Assembly: GCF_027563345.1 (NCBI RefSeq)
Contig: NZ_JAMKBK010000001.1
Source: Psychrobacillus psychrodurans
GTDB lineage: Bacteria > Bacillota > Bacilli > Bacillales_A > Planococcaceae
DNA: 64,000 nucleotides
Direction: 5' to 3' (one strand)
Shown: one piece after another, positions 34,590-43,383 of the stretch
How the letters are laid out: each line of letters begins with the position of its first letter
How positions within the stretch are numbered: the first letter of the stretch is position 1
The notes under the pieces: generated by a model
Told to the model about the DNA's origin: nothing
The model's database searches: none
Seen by the model: only the letters and a program-made list of their open reading frames with translations
Translations under genes and position numbers: made by a program

Positions 34590-35249
34590 TTATAGGTCTA
34601 TAATTTCATCATAACCGACCATTCTATCCATATGACTAGCGATCATAGCTATAATAGTGCTGGCTTCATCTTTTTTAAAAGTAAATGTACTTTCGTCTTC
34701 AAGCTCTTCATCATCTGTCCAAATACGACTCACTCTACGGAGAACACCATCACCATTAGCGCTGTCTACACCGAACTGATAAGTTACTTCCATTTCATCA
34801 TCAATTAGAAATGCAGTGACTTCAGGAGTTTCCCATTCCACATCAATTTCTTCGACTGTGATTTCGTCAGTGTCATCTTCAACATCGTCATCATCATTAT
34901 CGTCCAAATAATACAGTTCACTATCACTATCGTCCGTAAGAAACTCGTGAAAACTTTCGTGAACAGCTTCTACAATATCAGTAATATCATCCAATATTAT
35001 TCTGGTAGGCTGTAGAAGTTCAACATCAAAGCTTTCTACATAGAACTCTTCATTATAAGGATCAAACAGAATGGTACAAAAATAGTCTCGTTCCTCGTCT
35101 TCTGTACTAACAAAAAATTCAATTCTTGGATGTTTAGAAGCACGGTTAATATTCATATGACCGACTTGGTCATAATCTTCACAAATCGAATTCAAGTGAT
35201 CCTGTAGCTCCTCTGTTACTCTGTCAAACCATTCCGTAGTAATAGTCAT
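34590..35249 (-). CDS. acidic protein of unknown function
   Basis: 219 residues, strongly acidic, with a run of Asp around 118-128 (DDNDDDDVEDD) and only a few basic residues. No signal peptide or membrane segment. The flanking halves look folded (WFDRVTEELQDHLNSICEDY; FLIDDEMEVTYQFGVDSANG), perhaps two related domains joined by the acidic linker. ATG 35249 follows GAAGGG. I recognise no family. Terminator on its 3' side; single gene. Confidence 0.8.
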   Translation of the reverse strand: MTITTEWFDRVTEELQDHLNSICEDYDQVGHMNINRASKHPRIEFFVSTEDEERDYFCTILFDPYNEEFYVESFDVELLQPTRIILDDITDIVEAVHESFHEFLTDDSDSELYYLDDNDDDDVEDDTDEITVEEIDVEWETPEVTAFLIDDEMEVTYQFGVDSANGDGVLRRVSRIWTDDEELEDESTFTFKKDEASTIIAMIASHMDRMVGYDEIIDL

Positions 35250-35398
35250 TACCGCCCTTCATCATTTTCTCCTTCTATCTTGTCCCAACTAAAAAATATT
35301 ATTCCAGAGAATGAAAGAAATTAAGTACGACCGAATAATTTTAAAAAGATAGGAGACGATAAAATGTGTATGACAAAAAAATAAGAGGAGGAATTGAA

Positions 35399-35632
35399 GT
35401 GACTCATAATAATAATAATAAACCAAACCCAGATGATCGTTCAGATAATGCAAAAAAACTAAAAAAAATGGTAAAAAACACAATCGATAATATGGAAGCT
35501 GCTGAAGAAACAATGGAACACACCATTGGAAACAATAGGGAAGCGATTAGAGAGAAAAACGAACGTCGAAAAGAAAGTATTGAAGGTTTCCGAAGAGAAA
35601 TTCTAGACGAAGCAGAAAATCGAAAGAAATAA
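35399..35632 (+). CDS. tlp: small acid-soluble spore protein Tlp
   Basis: Spore protein of 77 residues made in the forespore. PNPDDRSDNAKKLKKMVKNT, then IDNME and the later EKNERRKESIEGFRREILDE segment are hallmark stretches of Bacillus Tlp, and the length fits. The start is GTG 35399, seven bases after AGAGGAGGA; the in-frame ATG at 35366 lies before that site. It shows that the organism forms endospores. Followed by a strong bidirectional terminator. Confidence 0.93.
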   Translation: MTHNNNNKPNPDDRSDNAKKLKKMVKNTIDNMEAAEETMEHTIGNNREAIREKNERRKESIEGFRREILDEAENRKK

Positions 35633-35633
35633 T

Positions 35634-35672
35634 CAAAAAAAGACCTATTGATTTTTGATCAATAGGTCTTTT
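35634..35672. terminator. bidirectional terminator between tlp and the tRNA operon
   Basis: AAAAGACCTATTGAT, loop TTTTG, ATCAATAGGTCTTTT. T-runs both ways; it ends the convergent tRNA transcript as well. Confidence 0.93.
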
Positions 35673-35682
35673 AACATTATGA

Positions 35683-35753
35683 AGCGGGTGAAGAGAATCG
35701 AACTCTCATCATCAGCTTGGAAGGCTGAGGTTTTACCACTAAACTACACCCGC
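35683..35753 (-). tRNA. tRNA-Gly (anticodon TCC)
   Basis: Cloverleaf on the minus strand: acceptor GCGGGTG/CACCCGC, anticodon stem TCAGC/GCTGA with loop CTTCCAA, T-loop TTCGATT. CCA is not encoded. Last of five tRNAs in the operon. Confidence 0.95.
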
Positions 35754-35758
35754 ATATA

Positions 35759-35834
35759 TGGTGGCTCAGGACGGAATCGAACCGCCGACACAAGGATTTT
35801 CAGTCCTTTGCTCTACCGACTGAGCTACTGAGCC
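35759..35834 (-). tRNA. tRNA-Phe (anticodon GAA)
   Basis: Acceptor GGCTCAG/CTGAGCC, anticodon loop CTGAAAA, T-loop TTCGATT, CCA encoded. 76 bases. The 136-bp gap to tRNA-Asp holds only a small CGTAC/GTACG hairpin. Confidence 0.96.
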
Positions 35835-35970
35835 AATTCAGTTTGCACTAAGCTGCACATCTCTTCGTCAACTTCATTCGTTCAGTTAGTCACGTACTTT
35901 AGTACGCTCCTTCCATCACTCAATCGCTTCCTCGACCTTCTTGCTTATCACCAATCTCAAAATAAAAAAA

Positions 35971-36046
35971 TGGCGGTCCCGACCGGGATCGAACCGGCGA
36001 TCTCCTGCGTGACAGGCAGGCATGTTAACCGCTACACCACGGGACC
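35971..36046 (-). tRNA. tRNA-Asp (anticodon GTC)
   Basis: Acceptor GGTCCCG/CGGGACC, anticodon loop CTGTCAC between CCTGC/GCAGG, T-loop TTCGATC, CCA encoded. 76 bases. Confidence 0.96.
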
Positions 36047-36049
36047 ATT

Positions 36050-36124
<75 letters not shown>

Positions 36125-36230
36125 ACGTTAAAATACTTACAAACACCATGATACTGCGCTCAAAAAAAGTAGGACACCTGCTTCGGCTTCGCCTGCATCG
36201 GTGTTAATCGTCATCTTCGTTTGACGATTT

Positions 36231-36244
36231 GCTCCACCCGCGAC
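36231..36244 (-). other. duplicated 5' fragment of tRNA-fMet
   Basis: On the minus strand GTCGCGGGTGGAGC repeats the 5' flank and first bases of the adjacent initiator tRNA (GTCGCGGGGTGGAGC), lacking one G. It stands in the 157-bp spacer before tRNA-Ser and has no 3' partner, so it looks like a relic of duplication or recombination. Confidence 0.6.
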
Positions 36245-36281
36245 AATAAGAAATTTATAACTACCAACAAAAAAATAAAAA

Positions 36282-36374
36282 TGGAGGAGGAAGAGGGATT
36301 CGAACCCCCGCGCGGTATGACCCGCCTGTCGGTTTTCAAGACCGATCCCTTCAGCCGGACTTGGGTATTCCTCC
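36282..36374 (-). tRNA. tRNA-Ser (anticodon TGA)
   Basis: Class II tRNA of 93 bases with long variable arm: acceptor GGAGGAA/TTCCTCC, anticodon loop CTTGAAA, variable arm around GGCGGGTCATACCGC, T-loop TTCGAAT, CCA encoded. First gene of the tRNA operon. Confidence 0.95.
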
Positions 36375-36423
36375 AAAGTTAAATGATAGATTCGATATAA
36401 TCCAAATCATTTGCGACTTTTAT

Positions 36424-36453
36424 ATTATATAGCATTATCGACCAGAAAGGCAA
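36424..36453 (-). promoter_or_regulatory. promoter of the five-tRNA operon
   Basis: On the minus strand TTGCCT (36453-36448), 18-bp spacer, TATAAT (36429-36424), about 50 bases before tRNA-Ser. Confidence 0.6.
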
Positions 36454-36615
36454 TCTTTTTTTGTGAAAAAAATAATTTAGTTTTAAAACGGCAGTCTTTG
36501 GGAGATTCTTTGTGATTTTAAAGCCGGAAAATCGACTTTCTCTTTATTTCACAAACTTAAACATACACTTCTCTTTTTGGGACAACCTAAGGAAAAGTAA
36601 TTTGAGGTGATGGAA

Positions 36616-38148
36616 ATGATTATAGAAAAGTCATCGGAATGGGCAGAGGGTTTGATCAAACGGTTGGAAAATGTTGAGCCATGGGATAATTGGACTCTTT
36701 ATAATATGAGCTATGAAATTGTAAAAAACAATTTAATCACTGAGTTTACAGGCCTTCAATCTCCTAAGTATTTGACTAATTTGAAACCACTCGAACATCA
36801 ATTGAATGTTGCAGAAACGGTTATCGAAAGAATGAATGGAAAAGCAATTTTGGCCGATGAGGTGGGACTTGGTAAAACAATTGAAGCAGGTTTGATATTG
36901 AAAGAATATCTTATTCGTGGATTGGTAAAGAAGGCTTTAATATTGGCTCCGGCCTCTCTTATCAATCAATGGGTGGAAGAGCTGCATTATAAATTTTATA
37001 TACCAGCTGTGCCTTATAAGAAAAATACTCCATTAGAACATTGTGAAGTTGTCGTTTTAAGTATGGATACTGCGAAAAAAAGTCCTCATAGAGAGCTCAT
37101 CTTTGCACAGGATTATGACATGATTATTATTGATGAGGCACATAAGTTAAAAAATCACAAAACCAAAATTTACGAATTTGTGCAGAGTTTAAAGAAGAAG
37201 TTTTGCTTACTTTTAACTGCTACGCCTGTTCAAAATGATGTTTTTGAACTATTTAATCTCATTTCTCTATTAAAACCTGGGCATCTCGGAAACTACGAGG
37301 CATTTCAGTCGGCATTTTCTGCTAGCAAACATGATTTAGAGCATGATGATTACTTGAAAGAATTAGTAAACCAGGTGATGGTTCGAAACCTTAGACAAGA
37401 TACAGGGATAGAATGGACGAATCGCCAAGTAAATATTATTCCGATACAGTTTTCCAACGAAGAAAAAGAAGTGTATGAAATGATAGTGAACCTCAAAAAT
37501 ATCTCTCCTATATTTTCAGGAGCATTTTCGATGATTACACTTCAAAAGGAAATGTGTAGTAGTAAGGAAGCTACATTTCTTACTTTAAATAAAATGCGGC
37601 AAAATTGTTCAAATCCCGAGGAAAATGCTTCTGTAGAAAATGTTATGCAAAGGTTGATGGCATTAGAGACAAACTCAAAAGCAGAAAAAGCATATGAAAT
37701 AATTTCACAAGCAAAGGATAAAGTAATCATTTTTACAGAATATAAAGCAAGTCAAGCTTACTTACAGTGGTATTTGCATACAAAAGGTATTACAAGTGTG
37801 CTTTTTAATGGGAAATTCAATAAAAATAAACGAGATTATATGAAGCATTTATTCAAAGAACACGCCCAAGTATTGATAGCTACCGAATCTGGTGGGGAAG
37901 GGATTAACCTTCAATTTTGTCATCATGTGATCAATTACGATTTACCGTGGAACCCGATGAAGTTAGAACAACGTATAGGACGTGTGCACCGGCTTGGCCA
38001 AGAACATGATGTTCATATATATAATTTGGCAATTGATAATACCATTGAAATAGATATTTTGCAGCTGCTCTACAAAAAAATTGATGTTTTTGAAAAGGTT
38101 GTAGGTGATTTAGATGATATATTGTCCGCTTTCAAGAAAACGATTTAA
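36616..38148 (+). CDS. yqhH: SNF2-family DEAD/H helicase, YqhH-like
   Basis: Cytoplasmic SNF2-type ATPase of about 510 residues, presumed nucleic-acid translocase. Helicase motifs: LADEVGLGKTIEAGLIL (Walker A, about 75-90), LILAPASLINQW, IIIDEAHKLKN (DEAH), LLLTATPVQN, IIFTEYKASQ, and LIATESGGEGINLQ with RIGRVHRLGQ. ATG 36616 follows GAGGTG; earlier GTG/ATG codons overlap that site. Directly followed by a YqhG-like gene, the same pair as in B. subtilis. Biological role not established. Confidence 0.9.
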   Translation: MIIEKSSEWAEGLIKRLENVEPWDNWTLYNMSYEIVKNNLITEFTGLQSPKYLTNLKPLEHQLNVAETVIERMNGKAILADEVGLGKTIEAGLILKEYLIRGLVKKALILAPASLINQWVEELHYKFYIPAVPYKKNTPLEHCEVVVLSMDTAKKSPHRELIFAQDYDMIIIDEAHKLKNHKTKIYEFVQSLKKKFCLLLTATPVQNDVFELFNLISLLKPGHLGNYEAFQSAFSASKHDLEHDDYLKELVNQVMVRNLRQDTGIEWTNRQVNIIPIQFSNEEKEVYEMIVNLKNISPIFSGAFSMITLQKEMCSSKEATFLTLNKMRQNCSNPEENASVENVMQRLMALETNSKAEKAYEIISQAKDKVIIFTEYKASQAYLQWYLHTKGITSVLFNGKFNKNKRDYMKHLFKEHAQVLIATESGGEGINLQFCHHVINYDLPWNPMKLEQRIGRVHRLGQEHDVHIYNLAIDNTIEIDILQLLYKKIDVFEKVVGDLDDILSAFKKTI

Positions 38149-38174
38149 ATTGCGACATGTAAAGGAGGATATAT

Positions 38175-38954
38175 ATGTATCCGCAACAGGTTCAACATTA
38201 TTTGCGAACTTTTTTCACTGAAAATAATTGTCAGTTTGTGAATGATACGGATCATTATCTTACCGTTCAGCTAACGATTGATATGGATAAACGAATAATG
38301 AATAGACCCTATTATTGGCAATACGTAGAAAACGTTGGCGGGGTACCTTGTCCGTCACAGCTCACATTAATAACTGACCAAACAAAATTAAAAGAGAACA
38401 TTAAAGGAGAATTGGTACATTTCGGATCACCACGACTTGGCCAACTTTTTCAAGTAACGCATGAAATGGGTACTTTTATCCAAATGTTTGAACAAGTGGA
38501 GGAATCGAACAAACGTCCAATTTTAACTCCGTGGCTAGTGGTGAATTATAAAGTTTCATATTACAGTAACCAAACGAAAGAAATGCTCCATTCACTTGGT
38601 CTTAATCTAATGAATGGCAGTATCATAAAGGACTTTCATGCTTCTTTAAGCGAGATAAATATCGCTCCCGAATTGCCAACTAATGCTTTTCTATTACCTT
38701 TCGTTATAAAACCAATTCGTGGTTTAGAACGGTTAGATGGAGTAGTTGAAAATTTCATTCAGAATGATGATCATTCATGGGCAGAACAAGCGGAAAAAAG
38801 GTGGCAACGTGATATACGAGTATTAGAATTTTTCTATGAAGGTGTAGAAGAAAAACCCGAGAGCTACGAAATGGAGAAAACAGCATTACAACAACAGTAT
38901 GAAGCAAGAATAAAGATAGAAATTATAAACGGAGGTCTATTTTATTTAAAATAG
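38175..38954 (+). CDS. yqhG: YqhG-like conserved protein
   Basis: Soluble protein of 259 residues. Conserved stretch HYLTVQLTIDMDKRIMNRPY then YWQYVENVGG near 30-58 and LTLITDQ...HFGSPRLGQLFQ near 65-100 match the B. subtilis YqhG pattern. Function unknown. It starts 26 bp after yqhH behind AAAGGAGG and probably shares its transcript. The constant pairing suggests that the two proteins act together, which is inference. Confidence 0.85.
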   Translation: MYPQQVQHYLRTFFTENNCQFVNDTDHYLTVQLTIDMDKRIMNRPYYWQYVENVGGVPCPSQLTLITDQTKLKENIKGELVHFGSPRLGQLFQVTHEMGTFIQMFEQVEESNKRPILTPWLVVNYKVSYYSNQTKEMLHSLGLNLMNGSIIKDFHASLSEINIAPELPTNAFLLPFVIKPIRGLERLDGVVENFIQNDDHSWAEQAEKRWQRDIRVLEFFYEGVEEKPESYEMEKTALQQQYEARIKIEIINGGLFYLK

Positions 38955-38963
38955 TCCGCTCTA

Positions 38964-38999
38964 AAAAACCCATCTTGAATTTTTATTCAAGATGGGTTT
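38964..38999 (+). terminator. terminator of yqhH-yqhG
   Basis: AAACCCATCTTGAAT, loop TTTT, ATTCAAGATGGGTTT. Perfect stem, short T-run. Nothing recognisable lies between it and 39171. Confidence 0.8.
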
Positions 39000-39170
39000 C
39001 AATGTTATTTGCTTACGCTTTATGAGAAAAATAAAGCGGCAGAAGTAGACCGTTAATACTAATCTATTTAGAGTTAGCTGCCTATCAGCGGTTTACCAGT
39101 AACTGACTTGCTAAAGTATATGGAAATTTTCTGTGTTTTTGATTTCAAAAACTTTAGAAGTTATTCATTA

Positions 39171-40526
39171 TTAACCTCGAGAGTGGACTTTTTCTCCTTG
39201 AACCCAAATTTCTCGTATATTTTCAGGTCGTATAAGATACATCATTTTTTGAAAAGCATCCTGTAAGTCATCATTAGAATCATAAAGAGGGAGGTTAGTT
39301 GTGTCGATTACTTGTACATCCCAAATATAATTTTCAGCTAAACGACCAATAGGCAGGCTAAGACTGTCACCTCCACCTACAGTAGCGAGGTAGAAGGCTT
39401 CGTTGACCGTGACACGTGACCCAGGAACTCCACGTTCATCTGCCGGTAGTTTTGTATTCACTCCATCCTCTAGCATTCTAGAGGAAATTACCGATTGTTT
39501 TATATTATCGTAAAGACTCGGAGAAAAACCTCCTGATATATCTGTCCCTAACCCGATTTCTACACCCTTTGAATGGAAGTGTGCGATTGGGATGACACTA
39601 TTGGCAAAGTAGGCATTGGAAATAGGGCAATGAGCTATTGCAGTTCCTGTTTCAACAAATAAATCAGCATCCTCGTCATTTATAAAATTACAGTGTGCCA
39701 TTACGGATTTATCACTTAACAAACCAAAATCATTTAAAGCAAACGCATCGTTTTTCTGAAACCGATCCTGGACGTATTTATGCTCCCAATCACTTTCACT
39801 ACAGTGAGACTGTATGTGCGTATTATATTTAGCTGCAAGATTTCCTAATCCTTGTAATGCCTCATTAGTACAACTTGGTATAAAACGAGGAGTTACAACT
39901 GGATATACTCCTTGCTTAGAAGTCTCACCTAATTCTTTGACGGCTAGTATAAATTCTTCTGTATCGGATAAAGCAGTATTTGTATCAGTATCTCGATAGA
40001 AGTCTGGATTTTCTTCGGGATTATCCATAACTACTTTTCCAACGAGTCCACGTTGGCCTTTTTCTGCGCATATTTGTGCGAGTAATATACTTGCTTCTTT
40101 ATGCACTGTTGCAAAATAAAGAACCGTCGTTGTTCCATTTGCTAGAAGGGTACTGACAACATCGTTGTACACTTTTTTGGCGAAATCTAAATCCGAGAAC
40201 TTAGATTCAATTGGAAATGTATATGTATTTAACCAATCATTTAGTGGAATATCCAGCGCTGTTCCTGCCTGCGCCCATTGTGGAGCATGAACGTGTAAAT
40301 CGACAAATCCAGGCAGAAAATATTGATGATTCTCTAACTGATGGAAATTTTCTTTTCCTTTATAGGAATTAACTAAATTTTGGTATTCTGAATGTTCGGG
40401 AGCAATAATTTTATCGATCATTCCATCTGCATTCACAAAGAAAAGATTATTTTTTAATATTTGTACTTCTGTTGGGGATTTGCTCGTAAAAGCTGTCCCT
40501 AGAAAAATCTGTGTATAATCTCTCAT
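39171..40526 (-). CDS. guaD: guanine deaminase, amidohydrolase family
   Basis: Zinc enzyme of 451 residues converting guanine to xanthine for purine salvage or nitrogen release. Amidohydrolase signatures in order: PGFVDLHVHAPQWAQAG (zinc His pair), TPRFIPSCTNEAL, IQSHCSESDWE, SVMAHCNF, IAHCPISNAYF and GLGTDISGGFS (zinc Asp). This is the long ATZ/TRZ-type guanine deaminase, unlike the short cytidine-deaminase-like GuaD of B. subtilis. ATG 40526 follows AGGTGGGAA. Monocistronic. Confidence 0.92.
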   Translation of the reverse strand: MRDYTQIFLGTAFTSKSPTEVQILKNNLFFVNADGMIDKIIAPEHSEYQNLVNSYKGKENFHQLENHQYFLPGFVDLHVHAPQWAQAGTALDIPLNDWLNTYTFPIESKFSDLDFAKKVYNDVVSTLLANGTTTVLYFATVHKEASILLAQICAEKGQRGLVGKVVMDNPEENPDFYRDTDTNTALSDTEEFILAVKELGETSKQGVYPVVTPRFIPSCTNEALQGLGNLAAKYNTHIQSHCSESDWEHKYVQDRFQKNDAFALNDFGLLSDKSVMAHCNFINDEDADLFVETGTAIAHCPISNAYFANSVIPIAHFHSKGVEIGLGTDISGGFSPSLYDNIKQSVISSRMLEDGVNTKLPADERGVPGSRVTVNEAFYLATVGGGDSLSLPIGRLAENYIWDVQVIDTTNLPLYDSNDDLQDAFQKMMYLIRPENIREIWVQGEKVHSRG

Positions 40527-40640
40527 ACAATTCCCACCTCATTTAAATAAGTTTATTGTACCAAAGTAATGGATTAATTACCTTTAGTTTAGCCATGCGA
40601 TAGGCTATGCAAATACTTCTTGTTGGATACTACTTTCTTA

Positions 40641-40684
40641 ATTGAGTGAAAGGTGGCGACTTCAGCGGGATAAGCGAGAAAGTC
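40641..40684 (+). repeat. interspersed intergenic repeat, copy E (5' fragment)
   Basis: ATTGAGTGAAAGGTGGCGAC and the following GGGATAAGCGAGAAAGTC match the head of copies B and H read from their 5' end. The rest of the element is missing. The 40527-40853 gap otherwise holds two terminators. Confidence 0.65.
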
Positions 40685-40708
40685 AAATATGGTAATACTT
40701 TCTCATTC

Positions 40709-40743
40709 AAAAAATGCCCCACCGTTATGGTGAGGCATTTTTA
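40709..40743. terminator. hairpin terminator between YdaT-like gene and guaD
   Basis: AAAAAATGCCCCACC, loop GTTAT, GGTGAGGCATTTTT. Second barrier after the minus-strand gene at 40854; T-runs both ways. Confidence 0.8.
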
Positions 40744-40822
40744 ATAAAAGTCTAAGAACCCAACATTAAGTCATTCAGTGAAAAATTCATCTGAAATAAT
40801 GGCAACCATCAGCATTATCTTT

Positions 40823-40848
40823 AAAAAAACACAGAAAAGTATCTGTGC
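40823..40848 (-). terminator. terminator of the YdaT-like gene
   Basis: On the minus strand CACAGA, loop TACTTT, TCTGTG followed by seven T, directly after the stop codon. Confidence 0.8.
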
Positions 40849-40853
40849 TTTCA

Positions 40854-41219
40854 TCAATCGTATAAAGTATCCTGTATAGAGCCATCTTCCTCATAAATAG
40901 TTAATATTCCGTTTTGTTCATTTACATATGGTTTTGCTTTTTGAAGTAGTTCTTCTTTCGTTTCCTCTACTATTATGGCACGTTTACCGTCTGCTTTCAT
41001 GAGGACCCAGTCAGTTTCACGAGAAATAACTTCGTATGTGACACGTTCCTCTCCATCACCATGTATTGCTTTTCTTGCCTGAGAAGTAGCGATAGAAATC
41101 GCTCGTCCCTCCTCATAATCATCTTCTAACAATGCATTGGCAATTTCAATGGCTTTCTCCCTTACATCTGCATCTAAGTTTTTCATTGAATCAGGATAAT
41201 CGTTTTTATTCCATGGCAT
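40854..41219 (-). CDS. YdaT-like general stress protein
   Basis: Soluble protein of 121 residues. The N-terminal part MPWNKNDYPDSMKNLDADVR then EKAIEIANALL matches the start of B. subtilis YdaT, and the C-terminal half (EEVLQKAKPYV-like, YEEDGSIQDTLYD) has DUF2188-style features, though it is shorter than YdaT. The upstream sequence carries a good sigma-B-type promoter, in line with YdaT being a general stress protein. AAGGAGG precedes the ATG at 41219. Molecular function unknown. Confidence 0.82.
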   Translation of the reverse strand: MPWNKNDYPDSMKNLDADVREKAIEIANALLEDDYEEGRAISIATSQARKAIHGDGEERVTYEVISRETDWVLMKADGKRAIIVEETKEELLQKAKPYVNEQNGILTIYEEDGSIQDTLYD

Positions 41220-41242
41220 ACTAACGCCTCCTTAGCATCCGT

Positions 41243-41267
41243 TTTCCCGTTTCTTGGGGTCTGAAAC
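41243..41267 (-). promoter_or_regulatory. sigma-B-type promoter of the YdaT-like gene
   Basis: On the minus strand GTTTCA (41267-41262), 13-bp spacer, GGGAAA (41248-41243), against the consensus GTTTAA-N12-15-GGGWAW. About 24 bases before the start codon. Confidence 0.65.
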
Positions 41268-41326
41268 GTAAATGAATCATTAAAAGCTTTTTTGGACATT
41301 CTATATGATGAAAGGAGGGAGGAAGC

Positions 41327-41941
41327 TTGGGATATCAAGCAAGCTCTAAAATACATATTAACTTACTTATTATTGTTATCATCGTATTAATATGGTCAGC
41401 TATTAACCCATTAGATTATCTAGATTGGCTAGCGGAAGTAAGTCCCGGATTGGTTATTATTATCATACTGACCTTAACCTATAGGAAGTTCCGATTTACA
41501 ACATTGTCGTACTTTATTATAGCCTTTTTGTGTATTCTAACATTTATAGGAGGTCATTTTACATATTCTGAGGTTCCGCTGTTCAATTGGATCAAGGAAG
41601 AGTTTGATTTAAAACGGAATCATTATGACCGTATGGGTCACTTTTTTAAAGGTTTCTCCGCAATTGTAGTAAGAGAGTTATTACTACGCCTTACACCATT
41701 ATCAAAAGGAGCTTGGTTGTTTGGGATCACGACAAGCATCATCTTATCCATTGCAGCATTATACGAAATAATTGAGTGGTTAAGTACCAAGATTTCGAAA
41801 GGTGGCAAAGCTGCTAAAGACTTTGTAGGTATGCAAGGTGATCAATGGGATGCTCAATGGGATATGGCGTTAGCCTTCACAGGTTGTTTAATCGCTTTAC
41901 TAATCTTATCGAAATGGCAAAATAAGTTACTAAAAAGGTAA
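41327..41941 (+). CDS. DUF2238 (YjdF-like) integral membrane protein
   Basis: Membrane protein of 204 residues with about six hydrophobic segments. Conserved family residues: NHYDRMGHFFKGF near 105, AALYEIIEWLS near 145 and DFVGMQGDQWDAQWDMALAF near 167-186. Function unknown. The start is TTG 41327 behind AAAGGAGGGAGG. Single gene, divergent from the YdaT-like gene. Confidence 0.87.
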   Translation: MGYQASSKIHINLLIIVIIVLIWSAINPLDYLDWLAEVSPGLVIIIILTLTYRKFRFTTLSYFIIAFLCILTFIGGHFTYSEVPLFNWIKEEFDLKRNHYDRMGHFFKGFSAIVVRELLLRLTPLSKGAWLFGITTSIILSIAALYEIIEWLSTKISKGGKAAKDFVGMQGDQWDAQWDMALAFTGCLIALLILSKWQNKLLKR

Positions 41942-42027
41942 TGTTACAAATGTTGCAACGTGTCGAATTTTGTCACTTAAATGATATTTTCTTCTAATGA
42001 TATTGCAATGGTTCTGTCATATGTAGG

Positions 42028-42036
42028 TGGTATGAT
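42028..42036 (+). promoter_or_regulatory. extended -10 promoter of the LysM-3D gene
   Basis: TGGTATGAT is an extended -10 element (TGn plus TATGAT) 35 bases before the start codon. No good -35 at normal distance. I looked for a WalR box upstream and found only an imperfect TGTTAC-N5-TTGCAA at 41942. Confidence 0.45.
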
Positions 42037-42070
42037 GAATCTCGTTAGTGAAAAGGAGGAAATTCATTTT

Positions 42071-42832
42071 ATGAAAAAACACATTATTGCACTAACCGCA
42101 ATTGCAACACTATCAGTAGGAGCGGCAGGACAAGCGTCTGCATCAAGTGTTCATACGGTAGAAAAAGGAGATACACTTTGGTCTATTTCTCAAGCAGAGA
42201 ATGTTAGTGTACAGGACTTACAGCAATGGAACAATCTTAATTCAACTATTATATTTCCATCTCAACAATTAAAAGTAGAGGAAGCTCTAGAAACTTATGT
42301 TGTTGTTTCAGGAGATACATTATCTAGTATCGCAAAAAAACATAATATGACTATAGAACAATTAATGACTAGTAATCAGCTAACTAGTGATTTAATCATA
42401 CCTGGAGAAAAATTAGTGTTGGAAGAATCGAATGTTATACAGCCTAAGGTAAGTGCAGCTACGACCACTTCAGCTACTTCAAACGCTCCAACTTCAGAAA
42501 CAAAAGCTCCAACTTCGGAGACAAAAGCAACTGCTTCTGTTGAGAAAGAGTTAACGATGACTTCAACAGCTTATACAGCGTCATGCGCAGGTTGTTCGGG
42601 GATTACAGCTACTGGTATTAACTTAAAGGCAAATCCAAATCAAAAAGTTATATCTGTTGATCCAAATGTAATTCCACTAGGTTCTCGAGTATGGGTAGAA
42701 GGCTATGGAGAAGCAATCGCTGGTGATACTGGCGGTAGTATAAAAGGAAATAAGATAGATATTTTCATCCCGTCTAAACAAGCAGCGATCAATTGGGGAC
42801 ATAAAACAGTGAAAGTTAAAATTTTAAATTAA
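42071..42832 (+). CDS. secreted cell-wall protein with two LysM domains and a 3D domain (YocH-like)
   Basis: Exported protein of 253 residues. Signal peptide ending near GQASASS (about 25). LysM 1 (HTVEKGDTLWSISQAENVSV, about 29-70) and LysM 2 (YVVVSGDTLSSIAKKHNMTI, about 77-119) bind peptidoglycan. A Thr/Ser/Ala linker with a repeated APTSETKA follows, then a 3D domain (about 160-253) with the three aspartates of ISVDPNVIPLGSRVWV, AGDTGG and KIDIF. The 3D fold is a lytic-transglycosylase-like muralytic domain. ATG 42071 follows AAAGGAGGAAA; the longer frame from 41981 is not used. Expected role: cell-wall turnover. Confidence 0.92.
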   Translation: MKKHIIALTAIATLSVGAAGQASASSVHTVEKGDTLWSISQAENVSVQDLQQWNNLNSTIIFPSQQLKVEEALETYVVVSGDTLSSIAKKHNMTIEQLMTSNQLTSDLIIPGEKLVLEESNVIQPKVSAATTTSATSNAPTSETKAPTSETKATASVEKELTMTSTAYTASCAGCSGITATGINLKANPNQKVISVDPNVIPLGSRVWVEGYGEAIAGDTGGSIKGNKIDIFIPSKQAAINWGHKTVKVKILN

Positions 42833-42850
42833 TCCGTATCAATAAATGTA

Positions 42851-42889
42851 GAGACCAAGCGAGTATATTCGCTTGGTCTCTCTTAATTT
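42851..42889 (+). terminator. terminator of the LysM-3D gene
   Basis: GAGACCAAGCGA, loop GTATAT, TCGCTTGGTCTC, then TCTTAATTT. Confidence 0.85.
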
Positions 42890-42965
42890 CGTTAATATAT
42901 ATCTTCATAAGCGTTGATCTATTAAGGTTACGAAGATATAAATTAGAAAGTAAATTCACTACCCA

Positions 42966-43181
42966 TTATGCAGGGAAGTCTATCAAGGAAATACGACGAC
43001 AATCAGCAACTACTAATCCGCCGAACTCTTCTCTAAAATATGCAAGATGCGTATCTTCTTCAAAGTTTATAAAACGAAATACGGACTCACTGAAACCATC
43101 CACTACGATTTCGTTTACACGTTGATTTGGAGAGAGCGTTGCTAATAAACCACAAATACCTTCTTCTCTTCTTTGGTTCAT
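42966..43181 (-). CDS. 71-residue protein resembling the C-terminal domain of the neighbouring coiled-coil protein
   Basis: ATG 43181 sits behind a strong AAAGGAGGTG. The product begins MNQRREEGICGLLATLSPNQ, then a beta-rich-looking part (VNEIVVDGFSESVFRFINFE; HLAYFREEFGGLVVADCRRI) ending SLIDFPA. Aligned by eye, its last 55 residues follow the last 55 of the protein at 43430-44722: L.P...V..IVVDG.....F.....T.LA.F......V....I..IDF against L.P...I..VILSG.....L.....T.IAFF......I....I..IHW. No function known. It may be a partner or stand-alone version of that domain. Confidence 0.72.
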   Translation of the reverse strand: MNQRREEGICGLLATLSPNQRVNEIVVDGFSESVFRFINFEEDTHLAYFREEFGGLVVADCRRISLIDFPA

Positions 43182-43383
43182 GTTTATTCACCTCCTTTAA
43201 AAGATTCTCCTCGTACTGGAGGAGATACTATAATATATTAATTTTGAATCTCAGAGTCTAAGTTAATATCCTAATAGTGGAAAATAAATTTGTAGAGAGG
43301 GTTGTACACTGAGATTAGCAAGTAAAAGAAGTTTATAAAGTAGTGAGTCTCCAATTTAAAATAATCTTAGAATCGGAATAATA

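Noticed and set aside
41941..42070. WalR box before the LysM-3D gene
   Set aside because: Only an imperfect match; second half-site is TTGCAA rather than TGTwAh.
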